Source of the DNA: an uncultured Alphaproteobacteria bacterium
GTDB lineage: Bacteria; Pseudomonadota; Alphaproteobacteria; Micavibrionales; CSBR16-224
DNA: 64,000 nt
Assembly (NCBI GenBank): GCA_950054485.1
Contig: CATLPD010000003.1
Span: 243,509-307,508, forward strand
Reading direction: 5' to 3'
The position numbers were made by a program, and so were the translations under genes. Positions 29,305 through 39,300 of this stretch are shown here, one piece after another. Numbering within the stretch: position 1 is the first letter of the stretch; each line of letters begins with the position of its first letter. The notes beneath the pieces were generated by a model. It searched no databases. It was not told where the DNA came from and worked only from the letters and a program-made list of their open reading frames with translations.

Positions 29305-30149
29305 TGAAGGTTTTAGAAAGTCATAAATGCCATGGTGGAGTACTTCAGATTAACGAACATCATAGTTCGGCTCTGAACTGCGACATGAGGTTTTCCATTT
29401 TCATGCCCCGGCAGATGGAAAAAACAGCAGTGCCCTGTCTGACGTTTTTATCCGGATTGACGTGTACCCATGAAAATTTCACCACAAAGGGAAACGCTTA
29501 TAAATCCGCTGCGGAGGACGGTATCTGTATCATAGCGCCTGACACGTCACCGCGCGGGGATCACGTTGCAGACGAAGATCGCTACGACTTTGGAAAAGGT
29601 GCCGGTTTCTATATTGATGCAACCCAAAAGCCTTGGTCGGATCATTATAAAATGGAAAGCTATATTGTGCGAGAATTGCAGCAATTGGTGGCTGCAAATT
29701 TTAATGTATCATTATCACAGCAAGGTATATTTGGACATTCAATGGGCGGGCACGGCGCTTTGACCTTATATTTGAAATATCCTGATCTTTATAAAAGCTG
29801 TTCGGCGTTTTCACCCATCGTTGCGCCTGTAATTGTGCCGTGGGGCCAATATGTATTTGAGCGCTATCTTGGCGATAATAAAGATGAATGGAAAAAGCAT
29901 GACGCATGCCATTTAATGCGAAATGCTGATAATCGTAAAGAATATCCTGTTATACGCATTGATCAGGGAACACATGATAAATTTCTAGAAGAGCAATTGA
30001 AACCCCATTTTTTTGAAGACGTGTGTCATGAAAAAAACCAAAAGCTAGAGCTGAATATGCAAGCGGGTTACGATCATAGCTATTACTTTATTCAGTCTTT
30101 TATCAGCGAACATATCACCCATCATGCTCATATTTTAAAAGCGGGGTGA
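29304..30149 (+). CDS. frmB: S-formylglutathione hydrolase
   Basis: The enzyme hydrolyses S-formylglutathione to formate and glutathione, completing glutathione-dependent formaldehyde detoxification. The 281-residue product has the esterase-D fold with FLSGLTCTHENFTTK, the nucleophile elbow GHSMGGHGALTL with its catalytic serine, the acid in VIRIDQGTHDKFL, and the catalytic histidine in YDHSYYFIQSF. Its ATG shares bases with the TGA stop of the dehydrogenase gene, so the two are translationally coupled. Confidence 0.95.
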
Positions 30150-30209
30150 TGTGTTCTATGGGCCGTGCTTGATTTGACATGACAATGATGGCCTTAAAAA
30201 AATCTCAAA

Positions 30210-30223
30210 TTAGTCTGACAATT
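30210..30223 (+). repeat. 14-bp repeat TTAGTCTGACAATT, copy 1
   Basis: The exact 14-base sequence occurs again at 31309 and 48083. This copy lies just after the stop of the UPF0178 gene. Confidence 0.5.
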
Positions 30224-30228
30224 TAAGA

Positions 30229-30672
30229 TCAAGCCTTTGTTAGAATTTTATTCAGTGCGTTGGCAAAGGCGAGGGTATCTCGCTGACTGAATGGCTTTGG
30301 GCCACCTGTTTGAACACCATCTTCGCGTAGCTCGCTCATGAAATTACGCATATCCGAAATTTGCCCGATATTATTGCTGTCATATAATGTTCCGCGAGGG
30401 TCAAGAGCGAGGGCTCCTTTATTTACAGCGCGCAGGGCAAGCGGGATATCGGCGGTAATGACTAAATCTTCAGAGTTGCATTCATCTGCAATTTTATCAT
30501 CCGCAACGTCCAGGCCTGATCCCACCTGTTCAAAACTCACCGTATCGGATAGCGGTAGCGTCATCCATTGATTGGCTATAAACGCGGTGTGTATTCCTGT
30601 TCTTTCGGCGGCGCGCACCAATATATCTTTAATGGCCTTGGGACAAGCGTCGGCATCAACCCAGATTTTCAT
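30229..30672 (-). CDS. yaiI: UPF0178/YaiI-YqxD family protein
   Basis: The 147-residue product begins with the family signature MKIWVDADACPKAIKDILVRAA, followed by GSGLDVADDKIADECNSEDLVITADIPLA. The conserved acidic residues suggest a PIN-like, metal-binding nuclease fold, but a function has not been assigned to the family. It is convergent with frmB. The ATG at 30672 is the first codon of the signature, so the start is secure. Confidence 0.92.
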   Translation of the reverse strand: MKIWVDADACPKAIKDILVRAAERTGIHTAFIANQWMTLPLSDTVSFEQVGSGLDVADDKIADECNSEDLVITADIPLALRAVNKGALALDPRGTLYDSNNIGQISDMRNFMSELREDGVQTGGPKPFSQRDTLAFANALNKILTKA

Positions 30673-30937
30673 TTTATCGAACCTTTTATATCAAGATGGC
30701 CTTAGTATCATTTTGGCGGTCTTCACATTTTCCATTTTTCGAAAATCGTCACGGTCTGCAAGAGCTTTTTTTTTTATTTTTATATTCATGTAATTCTATG
30801 CGCTGATCTATATAGGTAACGCGTACAATGTAATTTTTTACAGTCATAGAATCTCTCGGAATAATTGACATGTCATGTTAAAAGACATTAGCACAATTAT
30901 CTAACCGCTTAAATCTCTATCAGAAAGGGATCAAAAT

Positions 30938-31234
30938 ATGTCAGGAAGTAAGAATTGGACACCATGTGATGCGCCGTCAATCAATGATGTTTTGCGTTGG
31001 ACAGAGCCCATGTGGGCCAAGCCGCGTAAACCACGGGGACGGCGCGATAAAACGGGCGAACAGCAGGTGGTGGCCAGACTGATTGGAAAAGACCGTGACC
31101 TTTTAAATCTAATGGTTATCAGCGTTAAAAAGCTGTCTGGGCATGGGTATGTCATCATGATTGAAGGGGATGAAATCCGCCGCAAGAAAACGAGCCTTGA
31201 TATGGGAGAATGTCATAAACAAACACAAGGCTAG
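30938..31234 (+). CDS. Small hypothetical protein
   Basis: An AGAAAGGGATC ribosome-site region precedes ATG at 30938. The 98-residue product starts MSGSKNWTPCDAPSINDVLR, has a basic central stretch (KPRKPRGRRDKTGEQQ) and a predicted strand pair VVARLIGKDRDLLNLMVISV. I do not recognise a family. The basic charge could indicate nucleic-acid binding, which is inference. It lies between the UPF0178 gene and a truncated coding fragment. Confidence 0.65.
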   Translation: MSGSKNWTPCDAPSINDVLRWTEPMWAKPRKPRGRRDKTGEQQVVARLIGKDRDLLNLMVISVKKLSGHGYVIMIEGDEIRRKKTSLDMGECHKQTQG

Positions 31235-31308
31235 AATATTGAGGTTGAATTTTCACATTCCATGTTATCACATTTTTATTGAAGAGAAAGCGAACACAAG
31301 CGCTTAAG

Positions 31309-31322
31309 TTAGTCTGACAATT
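31309..31322 (+). repeat. 14-bp repeat TTAGTCTGACAATT, copy 2
   Basis: This copy directly precedes the 5' broken end of a coding fragment at 31327, as if it marks a rearrangement junction. Confidence 0.5.
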
Positions 31323-31326
31323 CCCC

Positions 31327-31467
31327 TTCGAAGCATCAAAAGAAATTGCTAAACTTAAGAAGAAATTTAATCAGGACAGTTTAAAACAGAGCGATATCTA
31401 TAAAACTGTTAGCGTTTTAAAAGGACATGATGTCTATGCAAAAACTTTAAAGCGTGTCCAGGTGTAA
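31327..31467 (+). pseudogene. C-terminal coding fragment upstream of kinase gene
   Basis: The frame reads FEASKEIAKLKKKFNQDSLK, then QSDIYKTVSVLKGHDVYAKT and ends LKRVQV at TAA 31465-31467. It is lysine-rich, protein-like, and has no start codon. The upstream border coincides with the 14-base repeat at 31309-31322. It appears to be the tail of a gene that once preceded the kinase in an operon; its stop is nine bases before the kinase ATG. Family not recognised. Confidence 0.5.
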
Positions 31468-31476
31468 GGGGTGAAT

Positions 31477-32343
31477 ATGAGCATTCTAGAAAAAACATTA
31501 AAAGAGCAGAATCTAAAATTAATAGACGAAATCGTGTCAAGGCGCGGCGTTGCCGTATACGAAGTTGAGGATGAAACAGGCAAGAAGGGCGCATTAAAAG
31601 TTTATATTCCCGACCAAGATTCTCGCTACGACCAACAAAAGCTTATCATCCGCGAAGCAGAAATTCTAAAAGCTTTGAAAGAAAGCCCTGCGGCTAAATA
31701 CGTACCTGCATATTACGATCATGCCGATACCGTTGATATTACATGGCTGCTGACAGAATGGGTGGATTGGCCAACTGCTTCAGAAGTTACGGCCGAATAC
31801 CGTAAAGATTATTTAAAAAACAGGGCCAAATTTTTAAAGATTTTCAAAGAAACCTTGAAAGCCTTAAAAACAGTTCACGATGCAGGATTTGTTCATGGCG
31901 ATATTCAGCCCGCACATATCATGGTCGGCAAAGATACAGTCAAGCTAATTGATTGGGGGTTATCCCGTCATGTTGATGATCTCGATTTTCAATATAAAGG
32001 CTCATTGGTGCATTTTGCATCACCTGAAGTCGCTATCCAGATGCGGGAAAGAAAAGAGCATATCATCCATGATCAGTTATCAGAGGTCTATATGCTATGC
32101 GCGGTACTTTTTACTTTATATACATGTAAAACCGCCACGGATTACGGAACAGATGATTATAAAAGCATAACACTTGATCAGAAGCTTGATGCCGTTATTC
32201 AAAACAGCAAAAATTCATTTGAAAATACTGACGCGGAGCCATGGGACGAACTAGAAACGGTATTAGACTCAGGATTAAAACATGACAGAGACAAAAGAGT
32301 GGAAACTATTGAAGAGTTGCAAAGCAGCCTTGAAGTGATTTGA
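31477..32343 (+). CDS. Eukaryotic-like protein kinase
   Basis: The 288-residue protein is a single kinase domain. It has the beta-3 lysine region KKGALKVYIPDQD, the catalytic loop VHGDIQPAHIMV (HGD in place of HRD) and the metal-binding LIDWGLSRHV (DWG for DFG). It also has an activation-segment-like FASPEVAIQ. An APE-like glutamate and a late arginine (DRDKRVETIEELQ) complete the fold. There is no membrane helix or sensor domain, so it is a cytoplasmic kinase. I chose ATG 31477 over GTG 31471 because AAGGGG then lies at proper spacing. An aminoglycoside- or lipopolysaccharide-kinase-like role cannot be excluded. Confidence 0.82.
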   Translation: MSILEKTLKEQNLKLIDEIVSRRGVAVYEVEDETGKKGALKVYIPDQDSRYDQQKLIIREAEILKALKESPAAKYVPAYYDHADTVDITWLLTEWVDWPTASEVTAEYRKDYLKNRAKFLKIFKETLKALKTVHDAGFVHGDIQPAHIMVGKDTVKLIDWGLSRHVDDLDFQYKGSLVHFASPEVAIQMRERKEHIIHDQLSEVYMLCAVLFTLYTCKTATDYGTDDYKSITLDQKLDAVIQNSKNSFENTDAEPWDELETVLDSGLKHDRDKRVETIEELQSSLEVI

Positions 32344-32448
32344 TTTTCGCATTGTATGTTTATCACATTCTACGGAGCATAGCTCGAACATGTGCAGTGC
32401 TTTTGGGGAATATGGCACTACATAATCTATGAAGGTTAATTGTGATTT

Positions 32449-32919
32449 CTATAATTCTTCAACTTTTTCTACATTAAAGTTTTTATCATAGAAAAACCTA
32501 TGATTTACCTTTTTTCCGGATAGGGCTATTGGAACCCAAATCTTATCTGCATCCCTCATTTTGTTAATAGGCATAAGGTTTTTGTGCTGCCAAAATACAT
32601 TTACTTCTTCAGCGTTTTCTATGAGCTTTCCGGAGAATTTATTTGAATAAAAAACATTTACTTCAAAATCCATAGTGGGGAAGTCCAATAAGCCTATATT
32701 TTTCAAATTATTTATTTCGAGGCCAGTTTCTTCTTTAACTTCTCTTATCGCTCCTTCTTCAGGCGTTTCTCCCTCGTCTAACTTACCACCAGGGAAATTA
32801 TAAAACCCATCATTTACACCTCTATTATGCTTAATCATTAGAAGGTTGCTGTTTTCTATATCTTCAACAATCACAAGAGTGGCTATTATTTTTTTAGGTG
32901 TATCCATTGTCTTGTCCAT
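32449..32919 (-). CDS. Nudix hydrolase, MutT/8-oxo-dGTPase-like
   Basis: Nudix enzymes cleave nucleoside diphosphates linked to another moiety. The 156-residue product has a complete Nudix box GGKLDEGETPEEGAIREVKE followed by ETGLEI, in exact Gx5Ex7REUxEExGU spacing. The strand before it (NFPGG) and the sequence of the N-terminal beta sheet resemble MutT-like enzymes. Start may be at 32919 or the internal ATG at 32907. It is a single gene, followed on its upstream side by the first of three 91-bp sites. Confidence 0.88.
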   Translation of the reverse strand: MDKTMDTPKKIIATLVIVEDIENSNLLMIKHNRGVNDGFYNFPGGKLDEGETPEEGAIREVKEETGLEINNLKNIGLLDFPTMDFEVNVFYSNKFSGKLIENAEEVNVFWQHKNLMPINKMRDADKIWVPIALSGKKVNHRFFYDKNFNVEKVEEL

Positions 32920-32930
32920 CTTTTATCGTT

Positions 32931-33021
32931 GGTGGCATCATTCATTAATTAACTTTAAATAATTGATATTGTTCTGTTAAGTATCAGTTCGAATTTGATT
33001 ATACCCCCGTTTGTACCCCCA
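32931..33021 (+). repeat. 91-bp att-like site, copy R1
   Basis: Blocks in order are GGTGGCATCATTCATTAATT, AATTGATATT (10 bases later), AGTTCGAATTT (15 bases later) and a paired TACCCCC motif ending TTTGTACCCCCA. The copy at 49580 has the same blocks at identical spacing, and the copy at 41629 has weaker ones. The paired TACCCC motifs resemble arm-type binding sites near tyrosine-integrase attachment sites. It lies 282 bases before the autotransporter start. The remaining 33022-33302 is AT-rich leader DNA without a gene. Confidence 0.65.
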
Positions 33022-33302
33022 ACCGGTTTAATACTGCTATTTATAGCACAAAATTTATACCACAACTATATATGTTCAGTAAATTAAGCTATTTATAAAA
33101 CTCAACAAACATCTAAAGTAATTCTTTTTTTAGAATGAGCTTGCTAACTAGGCACTATGCAGAGTTATAAAGAAGATTTTGCATTATGTATAATTATCTG
33201 GTATATTAATAAACTATTAACTTTTTATTGGGATTCGCACCGTGCATTTGTTAGGGTGACGAATTCTTTTGTATATAAAATTTATTTTTAGGGTCGGATG
33301 TT

Positions 33303-36300
33303 TTGATTTTATTGCGTTTTTTTATATTGGCCTTCTTATGCCTGTATCTATTCCCAAAGGACGCAAAATCAGGAACATATGATTGCGGACAAGCTTTGGA
33401 CAGTCCATTCACTGGCGCTGTTACTTATAGCTGTTCAGGCGATCAACACGCAAACGGTATTTCTTTTCCAGGAACATTGACGCCAATTGCCCTTGGGGCG
33501 CAGTATATCGTTGATCGTCCATTGCGTGTGAATAGTCGCGTTAATATCTTCAATCTTTCACAAAACATCACATCGGGAAATAATATCGGTGTGTGGCTGT
33601 ATAACTATGGTCAATATGGCCACAGTCAATCTTCAAGTGCGGTCATCGGAACATTTACTGCTAATACAGGTCCAACAGGCAGCCAGATATATACGTCCGG
33701 TTTTGGTGCACATGGCGTTTTGATGCAAAGTAATGGCGGATATTTACTGGATAACAATAACATTCGCAGCGTTGTGGGCAGTGCATGGGCAAACGGTTTG
33801 CGGTTTGATACGTATAATGCGGGCAATGGGCAAAGCGGATATATACAAACGACAGGTGATCGCGCTGTTGGCATATATCTATATAGTCGCGGCGGTGATG
33901 GTAGCAACGGTAGCGGCAGTAAAGGATTCGATAGTGGCGGATCCGGAGGGGCTGGAGGTGTCGGCGGTCATGTCTTTGCGAACAATCGTTTTTATATCCA
34001 GACATTTGGAAATGCATCACACGGCATTGCGGCACTATCAATTGGCGGTGACGGTGGTGATGGCGGCGGGGGTGGCCTATCTAGCGGCGGCGGAGCCGGA
34101 GGACAAGGCGCTCAAGCGCGCAGTGCAACCATTACAAACCGTAATAATGTTGAAACCTATGGTGCAAGCTCGCACGCTTTAATGGCACAAAGCTTGGCGG
34201 GGCGCGGCGGTTCAGGCGGTGGTGGTTTATTCTGGAATAATGGCGGGTTGGGCGGCGCAACCAGTCACGGTAATTTGGCGCGCGTAAATAACTACAGCAC
34301 TGTTTATGCAGGCGGCCAGGGATCATATGGCATTTTTGCGCAAAGTGTCGGCGGTTTCGGCGGATCGGGCGGGGATTCATACGGTTTTGTCGGTTTCGGC
34401 GGGGGCGGGAATACAGCCGGAAACGGTGGCACGGTTTTAATTAACAACTATGCACCAGGTAACGTCACAACAATCGGCAATTTCAGCCATGCGATATTTG
34501 GTCAATCCATTGGCGGCGGCGGTGGATCAGGTGGTAATGGGGCAGGGTTTGTCGGAATTGGCGGCGGCGGAAGCTCTGGCGGAGCAGGCGGCGGTGTTGG
34601 TATATATAACGAAGGCACAGTTACCAGCTATGGCAATTATGCGCATGGGATTTTCGGCCAGTCCATTGGCGGCGGCGGTGGTGACGGTGGGGACTCTGCG
34701 GGCTATGCAGCGATTGGCGGAAACGGGGCAACCACAAGTAACGGCGGTGAAGTTGTTATTACGAATACAGGAAACGTTCATGCAAATGCCTACGGGGCGC
34801 ATGCTATTATGGCGCAATCGATAGGTGGTGGCGGTGGTAATGGCGGATCAACGGCATCATTGGGTGTTGGTATCGGGGGCGCAGGTGGCGGCGGAGGAAA
34901 TGCCGGAAATGTCACGGTTACAAACAGCGGTCGTTTAACGACAAATCAAAATAACGCAACGGCCTTGATTGCGCAGTCTATTGGCGGCGGCGGCGGAAAC
35001 GGTGGAGATTCCTTTGCTGCAGGTGGCGGCGCTTTAACAATTGGTGGCGCTGGCGGAAGCGGTGGACAAGCGGGACGCGTAAGTGTATTCGGTAATGTCA
35101 GCAGCCATCCCAATTTTGATATTCGTACCTATGGTTCACGTTCTCACGGTATTATGGCGCAGTCGATTGGCGGTGGCGGTGGAAATGGCGGATATGCAGG
35201 AAGTCTTGGCGCTTCTGTTCTGGGAAGCTTTGCAATGGCATTCGGCGGCGCAGGTGGTAATGGTGGCTGGGGCGCTGATACTTTGGTTGATACATCAAAT
35301 CGCATTCAAACCTATGGCGATTCTTCACACGCTATTTTCGCACAATCCATTGGTGGTGGTGGTGGAAATGGCGGATATGCAATTGCAGCGTCCGGCGCAA
35401 CGCATTTTTCAGCTTCTGCAGCATTCGGTGGATCTGGTGGTTTAGGTGGCGGCGCATCAACAACACATGTAATTAGCCGCGGAAATTTATATACCGAAGG
35501 TGATCGTTCCAGCGGGATTGTCGCGCAATCCGTCGGCGGCGGTGGTGGTGATGGCGGATTTGCCGTCAGCGGTTCGGTTGCGGGGAATGCATCTTTTAAT
35601 CTTGCCATGGGAGGCAAGGGGGGTAATGGCGGATCGGGTGGTGTTATTTATGTTGAAAATCATGGCGCAATCACAACACTCGGAAATAACAGCCACACCA
35701 TTTTAGCGCAATCCATTGGCGGCGGTGGTGGTAACGGTGGCTTTGCAATAGGCGCAGGATTGTCAGGGACAGCCAGTTTAACCGCAGCAATAGGCGGGAA
35801 TGGTGGTGCAGGTGGGGATAGTATCCCTTGGCTTAGCAATGCGCCTTATTACAACAATGCCGTTCGCGTTCAAAATTACGGTGTTTTGTCATCGCACGGG
35901 CGTGATTCAAATGGTATTTTGGCGCAATCCATTGGCGGCGGCGGCGGGAATGGTGGGTTTAGCATCGCGGCATCAGGCGCAGGAAAAATGGCAGCGAATT
36001 TAACTGTTGGCGGCAAAGGGGCAACGGGTGGAAATGGCGCGAAAGTTGATGTCGATAATTTCAATACGATTATTGTTCGCGGTGACGGTTCAAAAGGTAT
36101 TTTGGCGCAATCTATTGGCGGTGGTGGTGGTAACGGTGGCTTTGCCATCGGACTTTCAGGCGCATCTCAAGGATCGGCTGGCGCAAATCTGGGTGGTTTT
36201 GGCGCAGGCGGCGGTGCATCTGGTGTCGTTGAAGTTTCGAATACAGGATATATTTTAACGCTCGGCAAAGACGGGTCTGCCATTGTCGGTCAATCCATTG

Positions 36301-39300
36301 GCGGCGGTGGCGGGAATGGCGGTTTCAGTTATGGTGGAACATTTTCACAATATAACGCATCACTAAATGTTGGCGGTGGTGCGGCAGCTGGTGGAAACGG
36401 AAATTCGGTTTCTATTTCTAATTCAGGCTTTTTGGATACTTATGGCGAGCAAGCCTACGGCATCCTTGCGCAATCCATTGGCGGCGGCGGCGGCAATGGC
36501 GGTTTCAGTGCAGGAACAGGTTTTTCAACCGGATTTTCAGGCTCGTTAACCGTTGGTGGTGTGACCACTGTGGGTGGAGATGCATCACAGGTTAACGTCT
36601 TCAATTTGGACGGCGGAAATATTGTAACGCGTGGTGCACGCGCATCAGGCATATTGGCGCAATCCATCGGTGGCGGCGGCGGTAATGGCGGTTTTGCTGC
36701 AGCGGGCGGTTTTTCAACGGGCAATGCGGTCACGGCTTCTGTCGGTGGACGCGGCGGTGGTGGTGGCCATGCGTCGGATGTAACGGTTTCAAACACAGCG
36801 AATATTTCAACCTCGGGCGAGGGTGCATACGGTATTCACGCGCAATCGATTGGCGGCGGCGGTGGAAATGGCGGATTTGCGCTTGGGTCGTCCGGTGCGC
36901 GCGGACACAGCGGCGCTTTATCCGTCGGGGGTTCAGGTGGTGGCGGTCAGAATGCAGGCAAGGCATGGGTTTACCACAATGCTGGAAACATAATGACAAG
37001 CGCGAATAATGCACATGGTTTGGTGGCGCAGTCTATCGGTGGCGGTGGCGGTAACGGCGGGTTCAGCCTTTCCGGAACAGTGGCAGGACAAAATGCAATT
37101 TCAGCTTCAATCGGTGGCAAGGGTGGGGCGGCCGGAAATTCAAATGGCGCATATATTGCAGCCGAGGATGCAATTCTTACTCAGGGCGCAAGTTCGTACG
37201 GCATATTGGCACAAGCCCTTGGCGGTGGCGGCGGTAACGGTGGGTTCAGCCTGTCCGGAGCGGCGGCTTTGAATGCAAATAGTATTGGTGTCAGTATCGG
37301 CGGTAGCGGATCAAGTGGTGGTAACGTCCTCAGCGGTGTTTCTGTAAGCAGCAATGCGGACATTTATACAGTTGGAAATTCATCGCACGCGATTGTCGCA
37401 CAATCGATCGGTGGCGGTGGCGGTAACGGCGGGTTCTCGGGTACATTGAACGGTACAATTAAAAACGGCGCAAAACTAGGATTGGCTTTGGGCGGTGACG
37501 GTGCTGTCGGTGGATATGCAAATACCGTGAGTGTTGAAACAACGGGCAATATCCGCACCGATGAAATGGGCGCAATGGGTATTTTGGCGCAGTCGATTGG
37601 TGGCGGTGGTGGTAACGGCGGCTTCGGGTTTAATGCAGCCCTGTCATCCGGTAACGGCAAAATGACAGGTGAAGTCACCCTTGGCGGATCAGGTTTCGGC
37701 GGCGGTGGATCGGGACAAATTGACATTACGAATGGTGCCAATATTTCAACCTATGGTCGCTATAGCTATGGCGTATTAGCGCAATCGATTGGCGGCGGTG
37801 GCGGTAATGGCGGCAGCGTTTATCAGGGTAATATTTCGGCACGCTCTAGCGGCAAGCAATTTAATCTCGCCCTCGGTGGGAGTGGCAGTGCAGGTGGCGC
37901 GGCGAATGCCATTAGCTTTACCTCGACAGGTTCGATACTGACTACGGGCGCAGATGCGCACGGCGTTTTGGCGCAAAGCATCGGCGGCGGCGGCGGTAAC
38001 GGCGGCATGGCGATCGGCGCAGCGCTATCGGGTTCTGAATCTTCGAATTTTGAAATGAAGCTCGGCGGTAACGGCGGCAATGGTAATAGCGGTGCTAGGG
38101 TAACCCTGACACAAAACGGCTTTGTTGAAACGCGCGGCAACAGATCCATCGGGTTGTTCGGTCAATCGATTGGTGGCGGCGGTGGATATGGAGGTATGAC
38201 AGGTGCGGTCAGCTTAGGACTAAGCGGCAGTAATTCGGCCTATTCAATTTCACTGGGTGGTAATGGCGGTAACGGCTCAACGGGTGGAAATGTCAGCATC
38301 ACATCAAATGGCGGAATTCAAACAAGTGGATTAAATGCACACGCTATGTTTGGCCAATCTGTCGGTGGTGGTGGCGGAATGGGTGGGGACGCATTGGCTG
38401 CGACACGTACAGGAACGTCTAACAGAAATGTTGCCTATGCTGTGGCATTGGGCGGTAATGGCGGAAGTGGCAATCATGCAGGCAATGTCACACTGAATAA
38501 TACAAATGCGATCGTGACGCTTAAAGATAATTCGTACGGCCTTTATGCGCAGGCGATTGGCGGCGGTGGAGGCTCGGGCGGTGATGCAAATGCATTTACC
38601 ATTATCGGCACAAGTACGGACGGACCAGGATCAGATTCAAAAGATAAATCACGGATCATCAGCGTTGGTGGTTCCGGTGGAACCAGCGGAGATGGCGGGC
38701 TCATTACGGTTACAAATGCGGGTACGATTACAACGACAGGCACAGATTCGCATGCCATCATTGCGCAATCTATCGGCGGTGGCGGCGGTAACGGCGGCGG
38801 CGCAGAACATAGTGCGCCCGGATTATCCGACCTGATTGATTTGCCAAGCGGACCGTCCTTGCCGAATGTGCCCGGATTTAATTTTACACCTGACATTGAT
38901 ATTTTGCCAGATCAGGAGCCTCTGCTGAATACAGACACGAAAAATCTGTCTGCAACAATTGGTGGTTCCGGCGGTGCAAGCGGGAATGGTAAAGCGATTA
39001 CAATAAATAACACAGGTATAATTCGTACGCTGGGTGCGGGGTCTTTTGGAATTTTGGCACAATCTATTGGCGGCGGCGGTGGTGTCGGCGGCCTCGGTGC
39101 CTCGGGTGAAACGGGAACGATTGGTGTAGGCGGAGCAGGCGGAGCTGCTGGAAATGGTGGCAATGTTACGATTAACTTTGGCGGAGATGTATTCACCGAA
39201 GGCGTTGCGGCGCATGGTATATTTGCACAAACCATTGGCGGCGGCGGCGGCATCGGCGGTAATGTAGATCGTGGTATTACGCAAGATAATACGACAGGCG